A stretch of DNA of 48,768 bases from JAUXFK01 sp034189035 (GCA_034189035.1 JAXHVA010000025.1:1-48768), one strand, 5' to 3'. Numbered from the stretch's first letter, positions 1 through 9,804 are shown. The notes: a model not told the origin generated them from the sequence alone. Program-made: numbers and translations.

Positions 1-2
1 TA

Positions 3-674
3 TTCGACGAAAAGAAGTACACTATAGCGGAGTTAATTGAAGCCCTGAAGACCAATTGGGAGGGCAAAGAGGAGATGCGACTTGACTTTGTAAAGAATGC
101 ACCGAAGTGGGGCAATGATGATGATTATGTGGATGAGATAATGGTTCGCTGTCTGCGTGAGGTTGCGAGGCATTCACAGGAGGTCAAGTGCCCTTCCGGG
201 AATAACTGGCCCGCATTACCGGAGAATGTGAGTGGGAATATCCACTTTGCCAATATGGTACATGCACTGCCGAACGGCAGGAGGTTGGGAGATGCGCTTT
301 ACGATGGTGGAATATCTCCTGGGCCTGGATTGGACAAGAAGGGTCCTACTGCAATACTGAAGTCATGCAGCAAGATAGACCATGTGACAGAGGGCAGGGC
401 ATTCTTATTGAACCAGCGGCTGTCTCCGACGCAGCTTCAAGGTGAGAAGGGGTATCAACTCTGGAAGTCATACATGAAAACATGGGCAGACTTGAGCCTT
501 GATCATGTTCAGTTTAACATGATCGATGATGCCACACTGCGGGCAGCACAGAAGGATCCGGAGCAGTATCAGGAGGTGATCGTTCGTGTAGCCGGTTACA
601 GTGCTCACTTTGTAGATGTCAGTCGCAAGACCCAGGATAATATCATTCAAAGGACGATCCAGGGATTAGGATAA
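3..674 (+). CDS. Glycyl radical enzyme, large subunit, C-terminal part (partial)
   Basis: The reading frame is open from base 3, so the gene begins before the window and only about 223 C-terminal residues are seen. The glycyl radical motif RVAGYSAHF lies near the end, with the radical-bearing Gly encoded at 594-596, at the usual distance from the C-terminus. The family (pyruvate formate-lyase, benzylsuccinate synthase and relatives, hydroxyphenylacetate decarboxylase) carries a stable protein radical made by a radical SAM activase. The next gene encodes a small four-Cys protein, which points to the fumarate-adding hydrocarbon enzymes or an arylacetate decarboxylase rather than pyruvate formate-lyase. 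The active-site Cys is outside the window, so the substrate cannot be decided. Confidence 0.9.
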   Translation, partial: FDEKKYTIAELIEALKTNWEGKEEMRLDFVKNAPKWGNDDDYVDEIMVRCLREVARHSQEVKCPSGNNWPALPENVSGNIHFANMVHALPNGRRLGDALYDGGISPGPGLDKKGPTAILKSCSKIDHVTEGRAFLLNQRLSPTQLQGEKGYQLWKSYMKTWADLSLDHVQFNMIDDATLRAAQKDPEQYQEVIVRVAGYSAHFVDVSRKTQDNIIQRTIQGLG

Positions 675-793
675 GAAATATAGTTGGAGATCTCGAGTAC
701 CGAGGCCTCTATTAAATAAGGAATAAGAGGAAATTAGAATTATAAAGTTTTCGAAATAAGTAAATACAATTTTAATGATAATGGAGGGGAGAT

Positions 794-1159
794 ATGCCGA
801 GGAAGAGAGGAAGAGAGTGGGATATCATTAGAGATGCTATGCTGGGTGCGAGTGAGGCAGTAAGATCTGTGGAGGAGAGGGAGACTGTACCTGATAAGGC
901 CTGTGGTAAATGCAAAGACTTCTTTCAAGCTGGATTAGGAACGACTAGCGGGATGTGTAATGTTTTAAAAGAAGGGTCAAATATACAAAGTGACCCGCCG
1001 GTTTTTGTTACAGAGGGTGAGGGGTTCATCGCTGTATCATTTAATACTGATGCCAGCAAATGCAAATACTATAATGAGATGGAGATGATCGATACCGATA
1101 TATCCCAGGCCCATGATCCGAAGGTCAGCCGTCATCAAAGACAGATGTTGAAAGAATAA
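794..1159 (+). CDS. Small Cys-rich subunit of glycyl radical enzyme (BssB/BssC/HpdC-like)
   Basis: This 121-residue protein has four cysteines, C37-x2-C40, C55 and C90, each followed by charged or aromatic residues. The pattern resembles the small Fe-S subunits that bind one [4Fe-4S] cluster in benzylsuccinate synthase and hydroxyphenylacetate decarboxylase. Those subunits regulate or stabilise the radical subunit. The gene lies 119 bases after the glycyl radical enzyme on the same strand and has a strong ribosome site (GGAGGGGAG, 782-790) just before the ATG. It is longer than typical BssB/BssC (about 60-90 residues), with a basic N-terminal extension and a charged tail. The assignment rests on Cys spacing and context. 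Confidence 0.6.
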   Translation: MPRKRGREWDIIRDAMLGASEAVRSVEERETVPDKACGKCKDFFQAGLGTTSGMCNVLKEGSNIQSDPPVFVTEGEGFIAVSFNTDASKCKYYNEMEMIDTDISQAHDPKVSRHQRQMLKE

Positions 1160-1167
1160 AAACCCTG

Positions 1168-2553
1168 TTATAGGATATGGATGGCCTTTTTATTTACACT
1201 GTGGGCCGCTTCCGCTATGCTCTCAGAGAGTGTAGGATGGGCATGAATCGTAGAACTTAAATCTTCAGCGGTTATACCCAGTTTTATAGCCAGTGCTATT
1301 TCATGGATCAATTCTGTTGCATGGGGGCCTATTATCTGGCCCCCAATGATTTTTTCAGTTCCCTTTTCTACCAAAAGATAGACAGAACCATACGCCTGCC
1401 CTATTACACAGGCTTTGCCAGATGCTGAGAAAGGAAACCATCCTGTCTTGACCTCCCTTTTTGAGGCCAGTGCTTCATCCGCTGTCTGACCAACACTGGC
1501 GATCTCAGGGAAGGTATAAACACAGCGGGGGATTGTAGAGTAGTCTATTTGAGATTCGATTCCTAGCGCATTTTCAACTGCTATAATACTTTCAGCAGAA
1601 GCTACATGGGCAAGGAGCATCCCTCCGATGACATCCCCAGCAGCATAAATTCCGGTTACATTTGTTTCCATTTTTTTGTTTACCAGTATATTGCCTCTTT
1701 TGTCGATATGAACCCCTATATGTTCCAATCCGATACCCTGTGAATTGGGCTTTCTTCCAATAGATAAAGTGAGTTTCTCTGCGCTTACCTTATCCCCATT
1801 TTCCAAAAGGCAGGTGATCCCTTCATTACTTTGAGAGACGATATCCTTAACCGATGTCTTTAAGAGTATATTAACCCCCCTCTTCTTTAGAATCTGTGCT
1901 ATTTGCCTTGATATCCTCTTATCCTCATTAGGCAATAGCTGATCCATCATTTCAACGAGAGTGACCCTTGTGCCTAATGCGTTAAAGAAACAGGCAAATT
2001 CCAGCCCGATTGCTCCTCCTCCAATAATAAGGATGCTGTTGGGTAATTTCTTCAAATCAAGTGCCTCTTTGGTCGATAAAATACTTGGTTGTTGCAATTT
2101 TAAAGATGGTAATAGAGTCGGCTTAGAACCTGTAGTAATTAAGATTTTTGAGGCATCCATCTCTTTTACACTCATGGAGGATACCACCTGAATCCTTTGT
2201 GGTGAAATCAGTGTCCCTTTACCATGAATAAGTTGTATTCCCCTTTTTTTGAATATCATTTGGATACCACCACGAAGGTTGTCTACAACACGACTCTTTC
2301 GTTCCATGATCTTTGCGAAATCTGCTTTAATCTCTCCAGTACAAACCCCGAACTCCTCTGCTTCCTTAAAAGAGTTGAATAACTCGGCAGACGTAAGGAG
2401 GGTTTTCGTGGGGATACATCCATGGTTTAGGCATGTCCCTCCAATAGCTTCCTCTTCTATTACAGTGACCTCAGCACCCAGTTGAGATGCTCTTATAGCT
2501 GCTACATAACCACCAGGGCCTGAACCGATAATCGCTATCTTCTCTTTATTCAA
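1168..2553 (-). CDS. lpdA: Dihydrolipoamide dehydrogenase
   Basis: This 461-residue flavoprotein oxidises dihydrolipoyl groups with NAD+, and is shared by 2-oxoacid dehydrogenase and glycine cleavage complexes. Visible motifs are the FAD-binding GSGPGG (residues 10-15), the redox disulfide C41-x4-C46 in GGTCLNHGCIPTK, an NAD-binding GGGAIGLEFA near residue 178, and the C-terminal catalytic HPTLSE. The length is normal. The start is TTG at 2551-2553, chosen because AGGAGGT lies 7 bases upstream. It converges on the small-subunit gene with only 8 bases between the stop codons, so the two form separate transcription units. No lipoyl partner is in the window. Confidence 0.93.
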   Translation of the reverse strand: MNKEKIAIIGSGPGGYVAAIRASQLGAEVTVIEEEAIGGTCLNHGCIPTKTLLTSAELFNSFKEAEEFGVCTGEIKADFAKIMERKSRVVDNLRGGIQMIFKKRGIQLIHGKGTLISPQRIQVVSSMSVKEMDASKILITTGSKPTLLPSLKLQQPSILSTKEALDLKKLPNSILIIGGGAIGLEFACFFNALGTRVTLVEMMDQLLPNEDKRISRQIAQILKKRGVNILLKTSVKDIVSQSNEGITCLLENGDKVSAEKLTLSIGRKPNSQGIGLEHIGVHIDKRGNILVNKKMETNVTGIYAAGDVIGGMLLAHVASAESIIAVENALGIESQIDYSTIPRCVYTFPEIASVGQTADEALASKREVKTGWFPFSASGKACVIGQAYGSVYLLVEKGTEKIIGGQIIGPHATELIHEIALAIKLGITAEDLSSTIHAHPTLSESIAEAAHSVNKKAIHIL

Positions 2554-2918
2554 GGGATTTACCTCCTCTACTTGAGTTTTTTTAAAAACTCATAACAGAT
2601 AATAGTACAGCATGTCAAGGATCGAAAGTATCTAATATGGCTATTGACATAACTCAACAAAAGCGGTCACATTATAAAATGCGTGCAACTTGTCTGAGCT
2701 GTATAGCGTGTGTTAATAATAGAACAGGGAGAAAGACGAGATTTTTTTAGGGGTTATAAGTGTTATTGCCTTTGCTGTGAGTTATTTCTTGTTGAAGGAA
2801 GTCAATAACTAATTATATTTAATAGGCAGGGCTTCCGAGTTTTTCACTTGACCTTTTTGTTTGGGCATAGTAGGTTGAAACAAATGAGGAGTCAAATATA
2901 TTCAAGCAGGAGAAGAAG
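2554..2918. other. Intergenic, divergent lpdA/cooC
   Basis: These 365 bases separate two divergently transcribed genes and must contain both promoters. A TTGACA at 2644-2649 and a TATAAA at 2673-2678 are visible, but the 23-base gap is too wide for a standard sigma-70 promoter. No gene, RNA or clear hairpin was recognised. Confidence 0.4.
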
Positions 2919-3716
2919 ATGACATCACCCAAAGAGAGCCTCTCAAAATCGGATAACAGACCTGTGATTGCCATATCGGGAAAAGGTGGCACTGGGAAGA
3001 CGGTCATATCTACGATTATCATAAAGCAACTGAAAAAGAGAGATGTGAAGATATTGGCAATTGATGCAGACCCGGCGACGAGTTTACCCCCTGCTTTAGG
3101 TTTAGATATTAAGAAGACCATAGGAGACATACGAGAAAAGTTGGTTCAGGGACCTGGAAGAACTCCAGCTCCTGATTTGCCTGTAGATCTGATGTTAGAA
3201 TATCAGATAAGGGATATCCTGGCAGAGATACCGAAGATATCAATCTTGGCGATTGGTCGTCCCGAAGGGCCGGGTTGTTATTGTCTGGTAAACGATATCC
3301 TTAGGCATTCAATCGAAAAGTTTTCAAGCCTTTACGATGTGACAATCATCGATTGTGAAGCGGGTTTGGAGCATTTAAGCAGAAGAACCACAAGAAGTGT
3401 GAACACGATGATTATCGTCACAGATGCAACACAAAGGGGAATGAATACAGCAAGATTGATAAAAGAATTGGCAGAAAGCCTAGAAATCAGTTTCGAAAGA
3501 ATCTGTGTTATCCTGAATCGGGCAACACAGCTGAAGGCAAAGAAATTTGTCGAGAGTGCATCAAAATACGGTATCGATCTTGCTGGTATCGTGCCAGAAG
3601 ATGAGAATATAACCGAATACGATCTAAAAGGAAAGCCACTGATTGACTTGCCGGATGATTCCCCGGCAGTCATCGCAGTTGGAGAGATACTCGACAGATT
3701 AAAAGTCCTCGTCTAA
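2919..3716 (+). CDS. cooC: CooC/AcsF-type nickel-insertion ATPase
   Basis: This 265-residue SIMIBI-class P-loop ATPase shows the deviant Walker A motif GKGGTGKT (21-28) and an ATP-site DAD at residues 49-51. The GCYC motif (C120-x-C122) matches the metal-binding CxC of CooC, which binds nickel or zinc at the dimer interface. CooC delivers nickel to the C-cluster of carbon monoxide dehydrogenase in the cytoplasm. This fits the two cdhA copies about 16 kb downstream. The tail overlaps the end of the convergent gene by 18 bases. A MinD-type role is unlikely given the CxC and the absence of a membrane-targeting helix. Confidence 0.9.
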   Translation: MTSPKESLSKSDNRPVIAISGKGGTGKTVISTIIIKQLKKRDVKILAIDADPATSLPPALGLDIKKTIGDIREKLVQGPGRTPAPDLPVDLMLEYQIRDILAEIPKISILAIGRPEGPGCYCLVNDILRHSIEKFSSLYDVTIIDCEAGLEHLSRRTTRSVNTMIIVTDATQRGMNTARLIKELAESLEISFERICVILNRATQLKAKKFVESASKYGIDLAGIVPEDENITEYDLKGKPLIDLPDDSPAVIAVGEILDRLKVLV

Positions 3717-4499
3717 TACCCTGGATCTTACCATCCCTTTCATCCAGTTTTGTGATGCCATAAGGGATTTTTCAGGATCTTTCAGTCGTTTCCAGATCTC
3801 ATTATCTGTTGGCTTGCCAAGAAACGGGCTTATTGTCATTTGATCTGGGTTGACTGCCCAAATCATCATCTTTTCATTGCCTCGAATTGTATCGATGTTT
3901 TCTCTGATAAAATTTACAAACGGGGCTGGTGTCTTTTCTGATGGGATTGTAACTACATACGTATGGGGTATTTCTCCCAATGCCCCTAAACTCTCAGATA
4001 CGAAAACAATCGACGGGAAGATCAAGACTTGCATTTTATGGGAATTTTTGACTGCATCAATGCCCTTATATACCCCTTGTATTTGCGTCTTTATATCCGA
4101 TATTGTATACCCTGAATCTGTCATCAAATTCCTCATTGTATCTTCTACTTTTTGTGAAATTCTGTCAAATCTCATTTGTGATAACCGTTTAAATGCATTC
4201 TCCAGCTCATTGGGCATGTATTTGTGTGTTGGTGGGCAGTAAAAGACATCTCCCAAATAGTTAATACTTACATGCATGTCAGGAGAGAAGACAGAGAGAC
4301 GAATCTTGCCTGTGATACCATCAAAAATCATCTGGCTTACATCTCCCTTAAGTAGCTTTTCCAACTCCTTCTTTTCATTATCATTCAACTTATCTACTTC
4401 CTGATCTATCTTCCACATTAACTCTTCACCAGAGACTGCCTTATGCTTCTCTAAATAACTCGATATTTCTTTATAAATGCTTGGTAACAGATTTTCCAT
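3699..4499 (-). CDS. Uncharacterised protein, paralogue of the protein at 22178-22684
   Basis: I do not recognise this 266-residue soluble protein. It has no signal peptide or membrane segment. The N-terminal 60 residues are helical and charged, followed by a mixed alpha/beta region. The C-terminus (WAVNP, then GKPTDNEIWK, ending in DEDF) lines up with the C-terminus of the protein encoded at 22178-22684 (WLVNP, GWPVDNIFK, ending DEEF), so the two look like distant paralogues. One sits beside cooC and the other directly after cdhB, suggesting a CODH-associated role (inference). The ATG at 4499 has CGGAGG about 7 bases upstream. Its 3' end overlaps cooC tail to tail. Confidence 0.7.
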   Translation of the reverse strand: MENLLPSIYKEISSYLEKHKAVSGEELMWKIDQEVDKLNDNEKKELEKLLKGDVSQMIFDGITGKIRLSVFSPDMHVSINYLGDVFYCPPTHKYMPNELENAFKRLSQMRFDRISQKVEDTMRNLMTDSGYTISDIKTQIQGVYKGIDAVKNSHKMQVLIFPSIVFVSESLGALGEIPHTYVVTIPSEKTPAPFVNFIRENIDTIRGNEKMMIWAVNPDQMTISPFLGKPTDNEIWKRLKDPEKSLMASQNWMKGMVRSRVLDEDF

Positions 4500-5329
4500 A
4501 AAAAACCTCCGTTAATGTTTTCTTAAAGCCCGATTTCAAGCTGAACACTCAATAGGATATCAGGACTCTATAGAAAGTCAATATATTCAGCGAAATTCTC
4601 ATTGTCTTTCAAAGTTCATTAGATGGTATCCTACTCTAAATGGCCTGGATATGCAATATCGATATTTCATTCAATGTAAAAAATCGGATTTTGAATTGAA
4701 TCGCTTCAGCTTTTGACATGCACGGTTCATTTCAAATAGAATGAATTGCCTTGCGCTAGGTAATTGAAAAGTACAGCATATAGTATTTGACTTGCTTTTG
4801 AAATACTGTTATTATATTTTTTTGTTTTATTAAAAAACAACGATCGTGCATAATGTGTACATTCCTGCGAGTAAGGTTTTCCTAGAGTTCTTAGACATCT
4901 ATGATGAGGTAATGGAACGCTTCCTACAAACCTTCCATGACGTGGCCATCCATAGATAGAATCGAATAAAAAGCAGTTCCCGATTCGAGAATGAAGAATT
5001 TCTACAAGCCAATGAGGATGGGGGATTGTGCATAGACGTCTGAATCGCACATCGAATAAACATCTTGATGAGTGATCCAATGATTTCTAAGAAAGGCGTT
5101 TATGGATGAAGACGCAGTAAGTTCTCTTCTGATCTGTGCATGAAAGGGTATTGTCAGAAAGTGATTAAAACGATTTAATCCCTTTGCACAACTTGCCAAG
5201 AGATGTGAAGAAGCCCCCCTGAGATTGAATCATAGATTTTTAGTGAACCCTTCTAATCGAGCGAAATAGAGAAGGTTTTATCATATTAGAATTCTATTGG
5301 GCGACGTTAAAAAGAGGATTAACCAGGAT
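4500..5329. other. Intergenic region with a possible gene remnant
   Basis: About 830 bases between divergent genes. The only coding-like stretch is a 37-codon frame on the plus strand (4846-4959) with natural-looking composition (ending FHDVAIHR) but no ribosome site. Other open frames here have improbable composition. No RNA or terminator was recognised. Confidence 0.35.
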
Positions 5330-7618
5330 ATGAAGACTTCCTATATGTCGAATGAGCGTATCATTAAAATCCGTTGGTGGATCATAGCCCTTACAATTCT
5401 GGTTGTATCCTTATCTATAATCGGAATTCCAAGGCTCAGATTCGTTAATGACTACCGCATATTCTTCAGTGATAAGAATCCTCAATTCGCTGCGTTCGAG
5501 GCTTTCCAGGATATCTACGGCAAGCAGGATGGCATCCTGATCGCTCTGGCTCCGGTAGACGGAGAAGTGTTTACTAGAGAGACCCTAAGCATAATCGAGA
5601 GATTGACAGAAAGGGCATGGCAGACACCTTACTCCTCTCGAGTAGACTCACTGACCAACTTTCAGCACACATACGCTGAAGGTGATGATCTTATTGTCAG
5701 CCCTCTAATCGAGGATGCACATCAACTCTCGAACGCCGATATCGAACGTGTTCGAGAAATAGCCCTCAATGAACCGCTTCTCATAAACCGCTTGATATCA
5801 CCGGACGGTCACGTGACATCCATCAACATCACCATGAACCTCCCTGAGGATTCTGGACCTGAAGAGGCAGAGGCAGTAGCCTTTGCCCGGCAGATGGTTG
5901 CCGATATGCAGGCAGACCACACAAACGTATCGGCCTATATGTCAGGACAGACAATGCTGAACATCGCCTTCTTGGAAGCAGCTGTGCGTGACAGCTTGAC
6001 GCTGATGCCGATCATGTTTGGCCTCATAGCCCTTACAATTTTGATCTTCTTGCGCTCCTTTTGGGGGATGATCGGAACCCTTGCTGTGGTGTGGCTTTCT
6101 GTTATTGTCGCTGCAGGGATCTCGGGTTTTATTGGCATCCCACAGTCTACAGTAACCGGGGTCGTACCCATAATCATCCTTACTCTCGGGGTGGCAGACA
6201 GCATCCATATCTTAATAACATTCTTCCAGGAGTTGCAAAGAGGAAGTGATAAATACGAGGCTATATCCGAAGCCCTTCGTATAAACATGCAGCCCGTGTT
6301 TCTTACGAGTATCACTACAGTGATCGGGTTCTTGAGCCTTAACTTCAGCGAATCTCCCCCGTTTCGGGATATGGGGAATATGGTAGCAATTGGGGTTACC
6401 ATAGCCTACTTCCTGTCCGTGTTCTTCCTTCCTGCTATGCTGGCTATTCTCCCCATCCAAAGGCACACCCGCCCGAGTCAAGAGACCCAGTTGATGGATC
6501 GTATAAACAGGTTTGTGACACGACATTGTAAAGGTCTTTTAGTCGGTATTACCTTATTGGCCATCTTTCTCGGGTATTCAATAAGAAACATCGAGTTTAA
6601 CGACCTCTTTGCAGAATACTTTGAAAAAAGTGTCAAATTTCGTGCAGACAACGATTTCATCTGTGAGAACCTTACAGGTGTTATGGCCCTCCACTACTCT
6701 GTTTCATCTGGAAAGGCAAGTGGCATTTACAATCCAAGTTATCTTAACCAGTTGAATGATTTTGCAAGGTGGTTCTCGACTCAAGAATATGTGATTCATG
6801 TGGATACGATCGGTGATATCTTGAAACGAATCAACCGAACCCTGCATGAAGAAGACGAGCAATTCTATCGGATCCCAGAGGAACGAAAACTGGCTGCTCA
6901 GTATATGTTTCTCTATGAGCTTTCCTTGCCTTATGGGTTGGATCTCAACAACCTTATCGATGTTGACCGTTCGTCTACACGGCTTACCGTCATCCTCGAT
7001 AATATTAAGTCAAGAGACATCATCGCCCTTGACGCGGCAGCGAAGGCTTGGGCTGAGGCTAACGCACCAGAATTGCAGGTAGGCGAGGCTGTAGGGCCAT
7101 CGATAATGTTTTCGCATATCTCAGAGCGCAATCTGGTAAGTATGATTGACGGAATGGTTATCGCCCTTATACTCATCTCAACAGTCTTATTGGTATCCTT
7201 ACGCAGTGTTCGACTCGGTATACTCAGCCTTATTCCGAATGTCGTTCCGAGCGTTATGGCATATGGATCTTGGGGTCTATTGGTTGGGGAACTGGGAATG
7301 TCTGGTACCTTCATTATGGTGATTGTTTTAGGAATCATTGTGGATAATACCGTTCATTTCTTGAGTAAGTATCTGCGAGCCAAACGAGAGATACACTCGA
7401 AAACTGCTAATGCAATAACGTATGCGTTCCGCACCGTTGGTGTAGCACTTACTATCACTGCTATCATCTTGATCGGCGGGTTCTCGGTTCTGTCCCTTTC
7501 GTCCTTTCGACCGAATATTGTGATGGGGCAGTTGACTGCGATTGCCCTGTCTTTTGCACTTTTCGTGACGTTCTTCTTGCTTCCGCCAATGCTTTTTTTA
7601 CTCGACGATAAGGAGTAA
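5330..7618 (+). CDS. RND/MMPL-family transporter
   Basis: This roughly 762-residue membrane protein has the internal duplication of the MMPL/RND superfamily. One transmembrane helix near the N-terminus is followed by a large periplasmic domain, a block of five to six helices containing GVADSIHILITFF, a second periplasmic domain and a second helix block with GIIVDNTVHFLSKY. Such proteins export lipids, hopanoids or hydrophobic compounds using the proton motive force. The next two genes encode a LolA-like periplasmic protein and an outer-membrane barrel, which suggests lipid transport to the outer membrane. The ATG at 5330 is preferred, with AAGAGG about 12 bases upstream. An in-frame TTG at 5297 is possible but has no ribosome site. 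Confidence 0.85.
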   Translation: MKTSYMSNERIIKIRWWIIALTILVVSLSIIGIPRLRFVNDYRIFFSDKNPQFAAFEAFQDIYGKQDGILIALAPVDGEVFTRETLSIIERLTERAWQTPYSSRVDSLTNFQHTYAEGDDLIVSPLIEDAHQLSNADIERVREIALNEPLLINRLISPDGHVTSINITMNLPEDSGPEEAEAVAFARQMVADMQADHTNVSAYMSGQTMLNIAFLEAAVRDSLTLMPIMFGLIALTILIFLRSFWGMIGTLAVVWLSVIVAAGISGFIGIPQSTVTGVVPIIILTLGVADSIHILITFFQELQRGSDKYEAISEALRINMQPVFLTSITTVIGFLSLNFSESPPFRDMGNMVAIGVTIAYFLSVFFLPAMLAILPIQRHTRPSQETQLMDRINRFVTRHCKGLLVGITLLAIFLGYSIRNIEFNDLFAEYFEKSVKFRADNDFICENLTGVMALHYSVSSGKASGIYNPSYLNQLNDFARWFSTQEYVIHVDTIGDILKRINRTLHEEDEQFYRIPEERKLAAQYMFLYELSLPYGLDLNNLIDVDRSSTRLTVILDNIKSRDIIALDAAAKAWAEANAPELQVGEAVGPSIMFSHISERNLVSMIDGMVIALILISTVLLVSLRSVRLGILSLIPNVVPSVMAYGSWGLLVGELGMSGTFIMVIVLGIIVDNTVHFLSKYLRAKREIHSKTANAITYAFRTVGVALTITAIILIGGFSVLSLSSFRPNIVMGQLTAIALSFALFVTFFLLPPMLFLLDDKE

Positions 7619-7776
7619 TACAACACTGATTCTCAAGTCAAGACTATCTTCTCTCATTGAAAAAAACCGAGTATCACTTTATCGCTGAAGATGGATACTA
7701 AAAAAGAGAACCTCACCAGTTGAAAAATAAAAGGGGCATTGAGTCCCTTCGATTAATCACAAAAAGGAAGAATGCT

Positions 7777-8559
7777 ATGAAGACGACATCATTTCTTTTG
7801 CTCCTTACTTTATTTTTGACCTCTTCAATTTTGGCTGATACACCACAACAAGAGGGGTATCGGATCTACGAAGAGATGGACAGAAGAGATCAGGGATTTT
7901 GGGATGTTATATCAAACCAAGAGATGATACTCCGCAACAAACATGGGCAGGAGAGCCGTCGTGTACTGCGGATGATGATCCTTGAGGGGCAGGAAGATGG
8001 TGATAAGATGCTGATTGTCTTTGAGAAACCTATGGATATAAAAGGGACTGCCCTTCTTACACATGGCCACATCAAGCGGGATGATGATCAGTGGCTCTAC
8101 TTACCTGCCCTGGGCCGTGTAAAGCGTATTTCAGGTGCCTCCAAGGCCGGATCCTTTATTGGCAGTGAGTTTTCTTTCGAAGATCTCGGGACCCAAGAGA
8201 TAGAAGACTACTCTTATCTGTTACTGAGTAAGGAAGAATACCAAGAGGAAGAGATGTTCCTCGTTGAGCGTATCCCCGTAGATAAAAAATCAGGGTACAG
8301 TCGCCAGGTAACATGGATAGATCAAAACGAATACAGACTCCACAAAGTGGATTTCTACGATCGAAAGAAAGTGCTTTTAAAGACATTGACTATCAGCGGA
8401 TACAAACGTTACCTTGATAGGTACTGGAGACCCGACAGTTTCTTAATGGTCAATCATCAGACAGGAAAGAGTACGCAGATCGATGTCTCTGATTATAAAT
8501 TCCAAACAGGGCTGAAAGAGAATGATTTTACAAAGAACAGACTCAAGAGGATCAGATAG
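7777..8559 (+). CDS. Outer-membrane lipoprotein-sorting (LolA-like) protein
   Basis: This 260-residue protein has a signal peptide (Lys-Thr-Thr, then a Leu/Phe-rich core, cleavage after SSILA). The body matches the LolA-like family often found beside MMPL transporters: the DKMLIVFEKPMDIKGTALL stretch, QWLYLPALGRVKRI, and GSEFSFEDL. These form a half-barrel that carries lipids across the periplasm. The ATG at 7777 is chosen because AAGGAAG lies 6 bases upstream and the signal peptide starts exactly there. The frame is open for 19 codons further upstream, without signal features. The stop codon directly abuts the next ATG, so the two are translationally coupled. Confidence 0.85.
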   Translation: MKTTSFLLLLTLFLTSSILADTPQQEGYRIYEEMDRRDQGFWDVISNQEMILRNKHGQESRRVLRMMILEGQEDGDKMLIVFEKPMDIKGTALLTHGHIKRDDDQWLYLPALGRVKRISGASKAGSFIGSEFSFEDLGTQEIEDYSYLLLSKEEYQEEEMFLVERIPVDKKSGYSRQVTWIDQNEYRLHKVDFYDRKKVLLKTLTISGYKRYLDRYWRPDSFLMVNHQTGKSTQIDVSDYKFQTGLKENDFTKNRLKRIR

Positions 8560-9804
8560 ATGCGTATTGCGGTGCTTTTCAGTATATTGCTTTGGGTGGG
8601 GAGTCTCTGTGTATCTCCGGTTCATCTCAGCTGGGCCTTGGAACTGAAGGGAAATCTGTCAGGTCAGTTTCGTTATTTCCCTTCCTCGCAGTTATTTGAC
8701 GACCAAGAGCGAAATGCTGCATCTTCCTCCTTCGAAATAGAGGGATATCATGATTTATCAGACGATCTGAGCCTTACTTTCACACCATTCTTTCGGTACG
8801 ATAGCGCTGACGATGAACGTACACACGGTGATATCCGAAAGCTCTATTTGCTGTGGGTAAGGGAGCAATTCGAGCTAGGAGTCGGGGTATATAAGGTTTA
8901 TTGGGGAGTTACGGAAGTTGTACACATTGTGGATATCATCAACCAAACCGATGTAATAGATGCCTTAGACGGAGAGGAAAAACTCGGTCAACCCATGATA
9001 AGTCTTTCTCTCCCTTCGAAGTTCGGGGTACTGGATGTATTCTTGCTACCGTTCTTCCGTGAACGAACCTTCCCAGGTGACAAAGGAAGACTGCGGTTCG
9101 GTATACCGATCCTCGACGACGAATCGATCTATGAGAGCACAGCGGAAGAGTACCATTTTGACTGGGCAGTGCGTTACACGAAAAGCCTCAGGAGCTGGGA
9201 ACTAGGCTTCTCTTACTTCGAGGGTACCGGCCGTGAGCCCTGGTTTTTGGTAATAATGAGCTCAGAGGGTATAGGGTTGGCACCCTACTATCCAAAGATA
9301 AAGCAAAGCGGTATTGAGCTCCAGTATATACTTTCCAACTGGTTGTGGAAACTCGAGATCATCTACCGAGAGGGACAGCCAAACCTGAAGTTTGAAAGAG
9401 AAAACTACCTCGGACTCACAGGCGGGTTTGAATATACCTTTTTCAGCATATTCGGTTCTTATGCAGACCTGGGGATGATAGTGGAAGGCCTTTATGACAG
9501 CAGACAGACCCTTGCCATAACGCCCTATGAAGAAGAGATCGCCTTCGGTTTCAGACTTACTCTCAATGATATGCGCAGTACTGAACTCTTGTTTCTAACA
9601 ATCAAGGATATAGAAGATTCATCCCGCACGATTTCTCTTGAGAGCAGTATGCGTCTTGGAGAGGCCTTTAAAGTCTCTATAGAAGCAATGGTATTCTCTG
9701 AACAGGATTCAATCTCCCTCTTCGAAAGCATGGATAACGATGCGATCTTGTCGGACTTTCGTGATGACTCATATATCCAATTCGAAGTGACCTATCACTT
9801 TTGA
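8560..9804 (+). CDS. Predicted outer-membrane beta-barrel protein
   Basis: This 414-residue protein has a signal peptide (cleavage near SWALE) and many alternating-hydrophobic strands of 9-11 residues. It ends in Tyr-His-Phe, the C-terminal aromatic that BamA recognises in outer-membrane proteins. The ATG starts at the base after the stop of the LolA-like gene. With the RND transporter and LolA-like protein it completes an inner membrane-periplasm-outer membrane set. I do not recognise a specific porin family; it resembles proteins annotated as DUF1302-like or conserved hypothetical in such operons. Confidence 0.75.
   Translation: MRIAVLFSILLWVGSLCVSPVHLSWALELKGNLSGQFRYFPSSQLFDDQERNAASSSFEIEGYHDLSDDLSLTFTPFFRYDSADDERTHGDIRKLYLLWVREQFELGVGVYKVYWGVTEVVHIVDIINQTDVIDALDGEEKLGQPMISLSLPSKFGVLDVFLLPFFRERTFPGDKGRLRFGIPILDDESIYESTAEEYHFDWAVRYTKSLRSWELGFSYFEGTGREPWFLVIMSSEGIGLAPYYPKIKQSGIELQYILSNWLWKLEIIYREGQPNLKFERENYLGLTGGFEYTFFSIFGSYADLGMIVEGLYDSRQTLAITPYEEEIAFGFRLTLNDMRSTELLFLTIKDIEDSSRTISLESSMRLGEAFKVSIEAMVFSEQDSISLFESMDNDAILSDFRDDSYIQFEVTYHF

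Noticed and set aside
2644..2678. TTGACA and TATAAA as a promoter for cooC or lpdA
   Set aside because: The spacing of 23 bases is too long for a sigma-70 promoter.
4727..5199. Two overlapping minus-strand frames in the gap before the RND transporter
   Set aside because: Composition is unlike real proteins, no ribosome site is seen, and the plus-strand reading of part of the region looks more natural.
5935..6402. Antisense frame of 155 codons within the RND transporter gene
   Set aside because: It is a shadow of the membrane-protein codons on the other strand, without homology.
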